45,721 bases of DNA, taken from contig DATNIM010000156.1 in NCBI GenBank assembly GCA_035604455.1, positions 1 to 45,721 on the forward strand. Reading direction: 5' to 3'. The notes beneath the pieces were generated by a model, which was given only the letters and a program-made list of their open reading frames with translations, did not search any database and was not told where the DNA came from. This DNA comes from AG25 sp035604455 (GTDB lineage Bacteria; Gemmatimonadota; Gemmatimonadetes; Gemmatimonadales; GWC2-71-9). The position numbers and the translations under genes were made by a program. Positions within the stretch are counted from its first letter, which is position 1; the number at the start of each line of letters is the position of its first letter. Positions 8,413 to 15,709 of this stretch are shown piece by piece.

Positions 8413-9324
8413 CTACGCCATCGCAAACTGCGCGGCTGGCGCGGGCTCTTCTACGCGCACGGTGCTCTTCAGCGGTACCACGAGCATGGAGGTCGGGAGG
8501 TGGTTCAAGAGCGCTTCGGTCACGCTCCCGATCAGGAGCCGGTCGATCCAGTCCTTCCCATGCGACCCTACGACCAACAGGTCGGCCGACCACTCGGCCA
8601 CTTCCGCCGCGATCTCGTCTCCCGGACGACCATACCGGCTCACCTTCCGGGCGCCTGACGTCCGCACGAGGGGCCAGATCTCCCGCGTGAGGTGGTCCTC
8701 GAGCATCGCGTAGTAGGTCGTCAAGTCGTAATTCGGCACGTCGGGCACGATCGGCAGGGGCTCGAGCACGCTGACGACTCGGACCTCGGCCCCGACGAAC
8801 GCGGCCAAGCGCTCCGCAGCAGCAATGGTGGCGCGAGCTGCATCGGGCGATGTGTCAACGGCGGCCAGCACTCGCTTGGGCATGCCGCGAGCCGCCCCGG
8901 CGATCAGAACCGGCACCGCGCTGGTGCGGACCACGTCGATACTCGTGCTCCCAGCGAGCCACCGGTCGAGCACCGAGTGGTGCTTCCCGCCCAGGACGAC
9001 GAATGCGGCGCCGAGCTCGGTGACGACCTTCCCCAAGACCACGGCCGGCCGACCGGCCCGAACGATCGTCCGATCGACGGCCGCCGGATCGATCGCGCCC
9101 GACAAGGCCCGCCGAACACGCGCCCCCGCCTCGGCAATGACGGCTTCGCCGTAGCTGAAGGCCGGAGCTACAGGCTCGATTCCGCTCGGGAGCCACAGGT
9201 CCCGCACGGCATGCACCAACTGGTACCGGGTCGCGGCACGCTCCGCGAGCTCGGCGCCGAGGCTGGCCGCCGCCGTGCCTTCGGGTGATCCGTCTACGCC
9301 AATGACAATGGGATTCCACGACAT
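8413..9324 (-). CDS. Tandem-domain universal stress protein
   Basis: A 303-residue protein with two UspA domains (about 1-145 and 150-290). Both begin with the nucleotide-binding Asp strand (IVIGVDGS; VLAAVDTS). The second domain has a canonical ATP-binding motif, VVGSHGKDWIDRLLIGS. The first has VLGGKHHSVLDRWLAGS, with KHH in the position of xHG. GGAGG lies six bases before the ATG. Tandem Usp proteins in other bacteria respond to oxygen limitation and growth arrest. A paralogue with the same unusual first motif lies at 25635-26561. It is divergent from the CBS gene. Confidence 0.93.
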   Translation of the reverse strand: MSWNPIVIGVDGSPEGTAAASLGAELAERAATRYQLVHAVRDLWLPSGIEPVAPAFSYGEAVIAEAGARVRRALSGAIDPAAVDRTIVRAGRPAVVLGKVVTELGAAFVVLGGKHHSVLDRWLAGSTSIDVVRTSAVPVLIAGAARGMPKRVLAAVDTSPDAARATIAAAERLAAFVGAEVRVVSVLEPLPIVPDVPNYDLTTYYAMLEDHLTREIWPLVRTSGARKVSRYGRPGDEIAAEVAEWSADLLVVGSHGKDWIDRLLIGSVTEALLNHLPTSMLVVPLKSTVRVEEPAPAAQFAMA

Positions 9325-9402
9325 AGGGCACCTCCCGACCCAGAGGGTCCAACCCCTTTCCTGGCCCTACGCTCGCCCCGCCCCGCTGAAAGCGCCCTGA
9401 GG

Positions 9403-9418
9403 GGACCCTGAAGGGTCC
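9403..9418. repeat. Inverted repeat between the divergent Usp and CBS genes
   Basis: GGACCC-TGAA-GGGTCC is a perfect 6-bp stem with a 4-base loop in the intergenic space shared by two divergent stress-type genes. It may be a regulator site or a leader hairpin of either gene. A second overlapping repeat, TGAAGG-GT-CCTTCA, starts at 9409. Confidence 0.4.
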
Positions 9419-9516
9419 TTCAACATTCCTGAAGAAAGCTTCTATTTGTACTAGCGGTTCTACTCAGCCTGATGTCGCCATCTTGGTTAGTGGACTCGGC
9501 AGGCGAAGGAGGCAGG

Positions 9517-9927
9517 ATGAAAGTCGCGGAACTCATGAAGACCGACATGCGGACGATCAGCATCGACGCGACGCTTGGCGACGCGGTCGACGCTCTCACC
9601 GAAGCGCAAGTCAGCGCGATGCCTGTGGTCGATCGGTTGGGGCGCGCGGTCGGGGTCGTGTCGGCCCGCGACATCCTTCGGGCGGAGAGCACGTTCGCGG
9701 GGTCCCAGCCGCGCGAGTCCCGGTTCGATCAAATCAAAGTGTTGGAGATCATGGCGCCCTGGCCGCCGACTATTACGCCCGATACGGACGTGAAGCAGGC
9801 AGCGCAGGACATGCTGTACTTCGATGCCCAGCGCCTGTTCGTCGAGGACCGCGGCTCGCTCGTCGGTGTCATCTCGCAGACCGACATCGTAGGCGCCGTG
9901 GCCCGCGCGAAGGTCGTGAACCCGTAG
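9517..9927 (+). CDS. Two-CBS-domain protein
   Basis: A 136-residue soluble protein made of two CBS motifs: residues 3-60 (VAELMKTDMRTI, MPVVDRLGRAVGVVSARDIL) and 75-130 (VLEIMAPWPPTITP, RLFVEDRGSLVGVISQTDI). A pair of CBS motifs forms a Bateman module that binds adenine nucleotides and senses energy charge. The ATG at 9517 has GGAGG immediately upstream; an ATG at 9472 would add 15 residues. Free-standing CBS pairs of this size, such as mycobacterial Hrp1, often belong to hypoxia regulons together with Usp proteins; the Usp gene is its divergent neighbour here. Confidence 0.92.
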   Translation: MKVAELMKTDMRTISIDATLGDAVDALTEAQVSAMPVVDRLGRAVGVVSARDILRAESTFAGSQPRESRFDQIKVLEIMAPWPPTITPDTDVKQAAQDMLYFDAQRLFVEDRGSLVGVISQTDIVGAVARAKVVNP

Positions 9928-9954
9928 GCTCGCTCGCCCTGAACGCGATCGTCG

Positions 9955-10722
9955 CTACGCCTGACCGCGCCACGCGGCGCTGATCAGAAAGCAGCTCGCG
10001 GCCGTGACGATGATGCACGGGCCCGTCTCCTGCCCAAGGGCACCGGCCACGTATGTCCCGACCAGAGTCGAGATCAACGCGACGCCGACCGACACCGCAA
10101 ACATGCTCGTCAGACCACGGCCGAGACGGCGCGCCGTTGCCGCCGGGATGATGAGGAGTGACCCCATCAACAACACGCCGAGGTAGCGCAGGCCGAGTGC
10201 CACGGTGACGGCGAACGCGATCAGGTAGAAGAGATCGAGCCGCCGGACGTTGATTCCCGAAGTCAGCGCGATGTCGGGAGAGACGAGCGAGACGATGAGT
10301 TGATCCCTCGCTCCGAGCGCGAAAGCGATCACGGCCACCGAACCCACGAGCCCAGCCCCGAGCTCCCAGCGCGTGAGCCCACCGGAGGTGCCGAACAGCG
10401 CGTCCATCAGATGCTCGCTCGTCGTGAGCAGCGCGCCGAGCGCCAGGGCGGTTGAAAACACGACCCCGATCACCGTCTCCGTGGGGATCCGGGTGCGCTG
10501 TTCGAGCACCCACACGAACGCGGCCCCGAAGAGCAGCGCCACGAGCGCCCCCGCGAGCGGATGCACGCCGAGGAGAAGTGCGACCCCAATCCCCGGAAGC
10601 GCGACGTGGGACAGGGCGTCCGCGGCGAGCGTCATCCGCCGCATGACGGCGTAGCACCCCATCAGGCCCGCGGCGACCGCCGTCGCCACGGAGAGGACCA
10701 GACCGCTAGGCGCGGGGCTCAT
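9955..10722 (-). CDS. Metal ABC transporter permease (ABC-3, ZnuB/MntB type)
   Basis: A 255-residue inner-membrane permease of the zinc/manganese/iron ABC-3 family, with about seven to eight hydrophobic segments. Family blocks are present: GCYAVMRRMTLAADALSHVALPG near the N-terminus (the usual 'R(R)xxxxGDALSH' block), ALLFGAAFVW, and the LLMGSLLIIPAATAR segment that ends the core. It overlaps the ATPase gene by 17 bases and follows it on the same strand, forming one unit. No periplasmic metal-binding protein is encoded nearby. Confidence 0.92.
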   Translation of the reverse strand: MSPAPSGLVLSVATAVAAGLMGCYAVMRRMTLAADALSHVALPGIGVALLLGVHPLAGALVALLFGAAFVWVLEQRTRIPTETVIGVVFSTALALGALLTTSEHLMDALFGTSGGLTRWELGAGLVGSVAVIAFALGARDQLIVSLVSPDIALTSGINVRRLDLFYLIAFAVTVALGLRYLGVLLMGSLLIIPAATARRLGRGLTSMFAVSVGVALISTLVGTYVAGALGQETGPCIIVTAASCFLISAAWRGQA

Positions 10723-11404
10723 CGTGCAAATGGAGTCCGATCGGGGCTCCGTACACCTCCGACAGGAGATCGGCGGAGAGGACGGCCCGCGGTGCGCCGA
10801 AGCAGGTGTGTCCCGGGCTCAGGCACAGGACATTCGTGGCTTCGCGATAGACGAGCGTCAGGTCGTGGGAAATGACGAGGGCGCTCACGCCTTCGTCCAC
10901 GAGGCGCCGGACCGTCTGCTGGACGCGTTCTTCCCCCGGCTCGTCCACGCCTGCCGTGGGCTCATCGAGAAGGAGAACGGTGGGGTTGCCGAGCAGAGCG
11001 AAGGCCACGAGCAGCCGCTGGAACTGTCCGCCCGAGAGCGTGCCGATGGGCGCGCTCATCGTTGCGAGCGCCAATCCGACTCGCGCGAGCGCCGCTTGCA
11101 CGTCTGTGGCTGACGCCCCGAGCAGGCGCGCCCGGGCGCGCAGCAGGTCCCGTCCAGTTACGGGCATGTCCCGCTCGATATCGAGCTTCTGCGGTACGTA
11201 CCCGAGACGTGTCCCCGGTGCCCATTGAACGGAGCCCTCGTGAGGAAGCGCGCCGATGAGGGCTCGAACGAGCACCGTCTTGCCCGCGCCGTTCGGCCCG
11301 ATGATCGCAAGCGTCGTCCCTGTGGGCACGGAAAACGACAGGTCCTTCAGGACTTCTCGCGTCCCGAACCGGACCGTCAGATGCTCCACAACCAGGGCGT
11401 TCAT
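10706..11404 (-). CDS. Metal ABC transporter ATP-binding protein (ZnuC/MntA type)
   Basis: The 232-residue ATPase partner of the overlapping permease. It has Walker A GPNGAGKT (about 36-43), signature LSGGQFQRLL, Walker B VLLLDEPTAGVD and switch His in LVISHDLTL. Together with the permease it would import Zn or Mn from the periplasm. The ATG has no Shine-Dalgarno sequence, and a -10-like TAGCTT ends six bases before it, which suggests a leaderless message. The substrate-binding protein is missing from the window. The metal is not predictable from the ATPase. Confidence 0.92.
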   Translation of the reverse strand: MNALVVEHLTVRFGTREVLKDLSFSVPTGTTLAIIGPNGAGKTVLVRALIGALPHEGSVQWAPGTRLGYVPQKLDIERDMPVTGRDLLRARARLLGASATDVQAALARVGLALATMSAPIGTLSGGQFQRLLVAFALLGNPTVLLLDEPTAGVDEPGEERVQQTVRRLVDEGVSALVISHDLTLVYREATNVLCLSPGHTCFGAPRAVLSADLLSEVYGAPIGLHLHDEPRA

Positions 11405-11410
11405 GCGGGC

Positions 11411-11416
11411 AAGCTA
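11411..11416 (-). promoter_or_regulatory. Candidate -10 element (TAGCTT) for the metal ABC operon
   Basis: Reading the minus strand, TAGCTT is followed by six bases and the ATG of the ATPase gene, with no Shine-Dalgarno site. Hexamer and spacing are identical to those before the DedA-PAP2 gene. The predicted transcript would be leaderless. Confidence 0.4.
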
Positions 11417-11532
11417 ACGCTGTCAGCAAGGCTCAGACTCTTTTCACTAGGCCCTCATCGGCAGGCCCCGAGGCTCTTGAAGGAGTGGCAGCCGCACGAG
11501 AACTTGCCTGTGTCCTTGAGGAGGGGCTCACG

Positions 11533-11934
11533 ATGAGTCGAGACCATAGGCGGGGAATGCCTGCGACGATACTCCACGCGCGGCGCGCGCTCGCACCGAT
11601 TGGCGTTCTGCTCATCGCCCTCGGGGCATGCATGGAGCACACCCCCGCGCCGTCGTGCGTCTGGCCGCGGGGCAGTGCCGTGACGCTCACGCCGCCGTCG
11701 GTCGTGCTCGCGCGCGGGGACACCGTGCGGATCGACGCCTCGTTCCTGAGGCCGCGGCTCGGATCGGCGTGCCCACCGCGTCCGTTCGGATTTACGTGGC
11801 ATTCGAGCGATACCACGATCGCGTCGGTCGACGCGTCGGGACTCGTCACGGCTCGCGACACCGGGCAGGCGACGATCACCGTCGTTACGCTCGACGGCTC
11901 GGCAGGGACGGCGGGCGTGCGGGTTCGCCCCTAG
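11533..11934 (+). CDS. Small BIG2-domain lipoprotein
   Basis: A 133-residue predicted lipoprotein. After a basic N-terminus comes a hydrophobic run ending in LLIALGAC, with LGAC as lipobox. The rest is a single bacterial Ig-like group 2 domain with its hallmark end, SSDTTIASVDASGLVTARDTG, followed by QATITVVTLDG. An Ig fold on the cell surface or in the periplasm suits adhesion or scaffolding; the exact role is unknown. The start at 11533 is preferred over in-frame ATGs at 11485 and 11557 because AGGAGGGG lies just upstream. It is divergent from the metal ABC operon. Confidence 0.8.
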   Translation: MSRDHRRGMPATILHARRALAPIGVLLIALGACMEHTPAPSCVWPRGSAVTLTPPSVVLARGDTVRIDASFLRPRLGSACPPRPFGFTWHSSDTTIASVDASGLVTARDTGQATITVVTLDGSAGTAGVRVRP

Positions 11935-11948
11935 CCCGCGCGAGAGTT

Positions 11949-12851
11949 CTAGGGAACGCTTCGAATGTCGAGAAGCGACAAGGGATCCACGGCGAGCGCC
12001 CCGTAGAACGCAGCCCAATGAAGGTGCGGGCCCGTCACACGGCCGCTCACCCCCACGTGGCCGAGCACCTGGCCGCGGGCCACCGTGTCTCCGACCGCGA
12101 CCGTCGCCTCGCTCAGATGCCCGTATGCGGTGACCAACCCGGCGCCGTGATCCAGGATCACCGTGAGTCCGCTCTCGTAGAGCGAAGTCACCGCCGCAAC
12201 GATCCCCCGATTGGCGGCATGGACCACGCTCCCCTTTGCCCCGGCGAGATCCACACCCTGGTGCCGTGGCTCTGACATCCCGTCAATCTCGCGGCCTTCG
12301 CCGAACACGGTCGTCACGCGTCCCGGAACCGGTCGTAGGAACGGCTCGTGCCACAGCCGAGGGATGCCATGCGCCTCGCGCCAAATCGTGTCGAGTCGCG
12401 CCGCGTCGGCCCCGAGGCGAACGACGGCCGCCGAGTCGGGTGGGCGGTTATAGGGAGCGGGCAAGTGGAGCACCTGCAGAGCCTCGTGGCGAGGCCGCAC
12501 GGCGAGGCGTTCGGCCAGGGTGTCGCTCGGGTCTGCGGCGCGACGCACGATGAGGGCAACGTCCAGACTGTCCGATGATCCCAACGGCACCGGCATGAGC
12601 GCCCACCACACGCGCTGGTCTTGAGACCATTCGAAGTGCAGCGGCTCACCGGCGACTACGCCGGCGACGCTGTCGCCCGAGTCCGACGAGCCGCGCAGAG
12701 CGACTTCCGCCAACGTGCCCTCAAGGACGTGCCACGGGCGGAACGTGACGGAGACCGAGTCGCGCGCCTGCCCCGAGCATGGGGCGGCGATGGCGAGAAC
12801 TAGAAAGGCGTGCAGCGCGCGCACCCCGGCCTGCCGGCTGCGGACCCGCAC
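11949..12851 (-). CDS. Secreted M23 (LytM-type) metallopeptidase
   Basis: A 300-residue exported peptidase that probably cleaves peptidoglycan cross-bridges or acts as an amidase activator. The C-terminal M23 domain (about 185-295) has the zinc motif HQGVDLAG (HxGxD) and GPHLHW (HxH), with AYGHLS between them. The N-terminal 115 residues are a beta-rich domain of unknown type. The start is GTG at 12851 with GGAG upstream; it yields a signal peptide ending SGQA. The frame stays open to 13169 but there it overlaps the DksA-like gene, so that extension is rejected. All three zinc ligands look intact. Confidence 0.88.
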   Translation of the reverse strand: MRVRSRQAGVRALHAFLVLAIAAPCSGQARDSVSVTFRPWHVLEGTLAEVALRGSSDSGDSVAGVVAGEPLHFEWSQDQRVWWALMPVPLGSSDSLDVALIVRRAADPSDTLAERLAVRPRHEALQVLHLPAPYNRPPDSAAVVRLGADAARLDTIWREAHGIPRLWHEPFLRPVPGRVTTVFGEGREIDGMSEPRHQGVDLAGAKGSVVHAANRGIVAAVTSLYESGLTVILDHGAGLVTAYGHLSEATVAVGDTVARGQVLGHVGVSGRVTGPHLHWAAFYGALAVDPLSLLDIRSVP

Positions 12852-12870
12852 GCGCGCTCCGGCAACTACC

Positions 12871-13260
12871 CTAGGCGCGGTTCCGCGCCCACGGGATGAT
12901 GTCGAGACGTTCAAACGAGATCGGCTCACCCGTTCGCTCGTCTCGTCCGAAGGATTCCGGCTTGTTGTAGAGCCGACTGAGAGCGGCGTCGATCTCGGCG
13001 AGCTCGACCGATTGTCGCGCGGCATTCGCCGCGTCGAATTCCCGGTCCGCAGTCTCCGAGCCAACGTCGGCCATGTGCATTGGAAACGCCGATACGTCGC
13101 CCGATCCCTCGGTCTGACTAGTGCGCGTGCCCTGTTTATAGCGCTCAAGTGCCCGCACCAGGCGGCCACGCTCCTCGAGCAAGCGTTTTTCGAGGTGATG
13201 GCGTTGAGACGCCGTCAGGGCCGGGCCGCCACCTTTCTGCTCACGTGCGCCGCGCTTCAC
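12871..13260 (-). CDS. DksA/TraR-family protein without cysteines
   Basis: A 129-residue homologue of DksA, which binds RNA polymerase through its secondary channel to tune transcription with ppGpp. An N-terminal coiled coil (about 18-45, HHLEKRLLEERGRLVRALE) and a second helix (ETADREFDAANAARQSVELAEI) frame the tip. The C-terminus (LYNKPESFGRDERTGEP, then ISFERLDIIPWARNRA) aligns with the zinc-finger region, but the cysteines are replaced (FGRDE for FGRCE, RTGEP for xCGxP) and the protein has none at all. Zinc-free DksA homologues are known in some proteobacteria. GTG start with GGAGG six bases upstream. It ends 19 bases before the M23 gene on the same strand. Confidence 0.87.
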   Translation of the reverse strand: MKRGAREQKGGGPALTASQRHHLEKRLLEERGRLVRALERYKQGTRTSQTEGSGDVSAFPMHMADVGSETADREFDAANAARQSVELAEIDAALSRLYNKPESFGRDERTGEPISFERLDIIPWARNRA

Positions 13261-13511
13261 AGCGGACCTCCGCGCTTCGGGAAGACACCAGCCAGCGGGC
13301 CGCAGAACGGCCTCAGCCGAAAGAGAGCGTATGGTGACGGGGACCGGGTGCAGTTGTCAACGACCATAGGTGCGCGTTGCAGGCGCTCGCTCGCAGCGCC
13401 CACTTGCGAACCCGCGCGCATGTACACCTAAAGGAAGCCCAAAACGAGCGCGGCGCTCGGGTCTCCTACTGAATGACCCGCCGTCGCTAGCCCAGCGGCC
13501 GGGGGCCCCTT

Positions 13512-13517
13512 TAGGTT
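13512..13517 (+). promoter_or_regulatory. Candidate -10 element (TAGGTT) of the glycogen operon
   Basis: TAGGTT lies nine bases before the glgP ATG and there is no Shine-Dalgarno site. The same hexamer in a similar context (CTAGGTTAGC) occurs at 26677-26682 before ackA. No good -35 is seen. The rest of 13261-13526, between the divergent DksA-like gene and glgP, holds no gene that I can support. Confidence 0.3.
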
Positions 13518-13526
13518 TGCAGCCCT

Positions 13527-15686
13527 ATGCCTCTCGTCCCTCGCCCCTTGCCGGCACCGCCCGAGCGGATTCGCGGCCTGCACGCGATCGCGATGAACCT
13601 CTCCTGGAGCTGGAGCCGAAAAGCTCGAGCTCTCTTCAGCGCGATCGACTATCCGCTGTGGACGCTGACGCGTCACAACCCGATCGAACTCCTCTACCGC
13701 GTCGACCCGGCCCGCCTCGTGGCGTGCAACGAGGACCCCGAGTTTCTGGCCCTCTACGACACCGTGACGGCCGAGCTCGCGCGCCAGCAGACACCGGCAG
13801 AGACCTGGTTCGCAAAGACGCACCCGGGGCTCGAGACCAAGCCGGTCGCGTACTTCTGCGCCGAGTTCGGCCTTCACAACTCGGTCCCGATCTATTCGGG
13901 TGGGCTCGGTGTGCTCGCGGGCGACCACTGTAAGGCGGCCTCGGACTTGGGCGTGCCGGTCGTGGGGATCGGTCTGCTGTACACGCAAGGGTACTTCGAT
14001 CAGCGCGTACGCTCGGACGGGTGGCAGGAAGACGCGGACGAGCGCTTCGATCCCGCCTTCACACCGCTCGCGCCGCTCCTCGCCCCGGACGGCGCGCGGC
14101 GGCTGGTCGAAGTACGGGCCTTCGGGCGCACCGTCCGCGTCGCGGCTTGGCGCATGATGGTGGGCCGCGTGCCGATATACCTCCTCGACACCGATCTCGA
14201 CGGCAACGACCCGGTGGACCGCGCGCTGTCGCACCGGCTGTACGTGGGCAGCCCGGACTTGAGGCTGCGGCAGGAATGGGTGTTGGGTGTCGCCGGCGTG
14301 CGGATCCTGCGCGCGCTCGGGGTCGACCCCGTGGCCTGGCACTGCAACGAGGGTCATGCCGCGTTCATGCTCATCGAGCGGCTGCGCGAGCTCGCCCACG
14401 AGGGCGTGCCGTACGCGGACGCGGTGCGGCGCGTGCGTTCGACGAGCGTGTTCACGACGCACACGCCCGTGCCTGCCGGGCACGACATGTTCGCGGGCCA
14501 GCACGTAGCCGACTGCATCGGACCCGTGTGGGACGAGCTCGGGGTGAGCTGCGACACGCTCCTCCGGATCGGCCACCACCCCGACCACGACCACCGGCTC
14601 TTCCATATGGCGGCCGCCGCGATCCGGCTGTCCGGGCACGTGAACGGCGTGTCGTTGCGCCATGGGGAGGAGTCGCGACGCATATGGAAGGCCTTATGGC
14701 CCGGGCGCGACGCGTCCAAGGTGCCGATCGGCCACGTGACGAACGGGGTGCACCTCGCTACATGGATGTCGCACCGCATGCACGTGCTGTTGAACTCGCA
14801 CCTGGGTGAGAACTGGACCGAGCGGCTGGAGGAGCCCGGGTTGTGGGATCAGGTGCTGCAACTCGACGACGGCCGGCTGTGGGGGGTCCACATCGAGCTC
14901 AAGACCGTCATGCTCCGCGCCATCCGCGAGGAAGCGCGCCGCCGCTGGGCGGAGCAATGGAAGGAGGCCCTCCACCTGGTGGGAGCGGGGACGCTGCTCG
15001 ATGAGCGCGCCCTGACGATCGGCTTCGCGCGGCGGTTCGCAACCTATAAGCGCGCCGATCTGCTCTTTCGGGACCCCGAGCGGCTCAAGCGATTGCTCGT
15101 CAACCCGTGGCGCCCCGTGCAGCTCGTGTTCGCCGGGAAGGCGCATCCGGCCGACGACCCCGGCAAGCAGATGCTCCAGCGCGTCTACCACTGGACGCGC
15201 GACCCGGCGTTCGAGGGCCGGATCGCGTTCGTCGAGGACTACGAGCTCCATCTCGCGCACCGGCTCGTCCAGGGTGTCGACCTGTGGCTCAACCTGCCGC
15301 GCGCACCGCTCGAGGCTTGCGGGACGAGCGGCATGAAGGCGGCCCTGAACGGCGTGCCCCAGCTCAGCATTCTCGATGGCTGGTGGCACGAGGGGTTCGA
15401 CGGCCACAACGGCTGGGCGCTGCCGGCGCGCGGCCCCGATGACGCCGACACCGACGCAGCCGACGCGGAGGCGTTATACTTGTTGCTCGAGCAGCAAGTC
15501 GTCCCGCTTTACTACTCCCGGGACTCCCACGGCGTCCCGCTCGGATGGACCGCACGGATGAAACACGCGTTGCACACCGCTGGCGCGCGGTTCACAGCCG
15601 AGCGCATGGTCCGTGACTATGTGGCGGGCGCGTACGCGCCCGCGATGCAGGGCCAACTCCCCCACGATGATCCACCGTCCGCCTGA
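13527..15686 (+). CDS. glgP: Alpha-glucan (glycogen) phosphorylase, GT35
   Basis: Releases glucose-1-phosphate from the non-reducing ends of alpha-1,4-glucan using a PLP cofactor. The 719-residue protein is of the short archaeal/Thermotoga-like type. Recognisable blocks: YFCAEFGLHNSVPIYSGGLG near residue 110, WHCNEGHAAF, TTHTPVPAGHD, and RFATYKRADL. The PLP region is EACGTSGMKAALNG, with the Lys in GMKA as the likely Schiff-base residue. A DUF3417-like N-terminus (GLHAIAMNLSWSWS) also fits this subgroup. It is the first gene of the six-gene glycogen operon; glgA follows after 23 bases. Confidence 0.95.
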   Translation: MPLVPRPLPAPPERIRGLHAIAMNLSWSWSRKARALFSAIDYPLWTLTRHNPIELLYRVDPARLVACNEDPEFLALYDTVTAELARQQTPAETWFAKTHPGLETKPVAYFCAEFGLHNSVPIYSGGLGVLAGDHCKAASDLGVPVVGIGLLYTQGYFDQRVRSDGWQEDADERFDPAFTPLAPLLAPDGARRLVEVRAFGRTVRVAAWRMMVGRVPIYLLDTDLDGNDPVDRALSHRLYVGSPDLRLRQEWVLGVAGVRILRALGVDPVAWHCNEGHAAFMLIERLRELAHEGVPYADAVRRVRSTSVFTTHTPVPAGHDMFAGQHVADCIGPVWDELGVSCDTLLRIGHHPDHDHRLFHMAAAAIRLSGHVNGVSLRHGEESRRIWKALWPGRDASKVPIGHVTNGVHLATWMSHRMHVLLNSHLGENWTERLEEPGLWDQVLQLDDGRLWGVHIELKTVMLRAIREEARRRWAEQWKEALHLVGAGTLLDERALTIGFARRFATYKRADLLFRDPERLKRLLVNPWRPVQLVFAGKAHPADDPGKQMLQRVYHWTRDPAFEGRIAFVEDYELHLAHRLVQGVDLWLNLPRAPLEACGTSGMKAALNGVPQLSILDGWWHEGFDGHNGWALPARGPDDADTDAADAEALYLLLEQQVVPLYYSRDSHGVPLGWTARMKHALHTAGARFTAERMVRDYVAGAYAPAMQGQLPHDDPPSA

Positions 15687-15709
15687 CGGGGCGCCGGTGA
15701 CGGTGCAGC

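Noticed and set aside
12852..13169. A 106-residue N-terminal extension of the M23 peptidase
   Set aside because: It overlaps the DksA-like gene in another frame, is Arg/Ser/Thr-rich, and would bury the clear signal peptide that begins at 12851.
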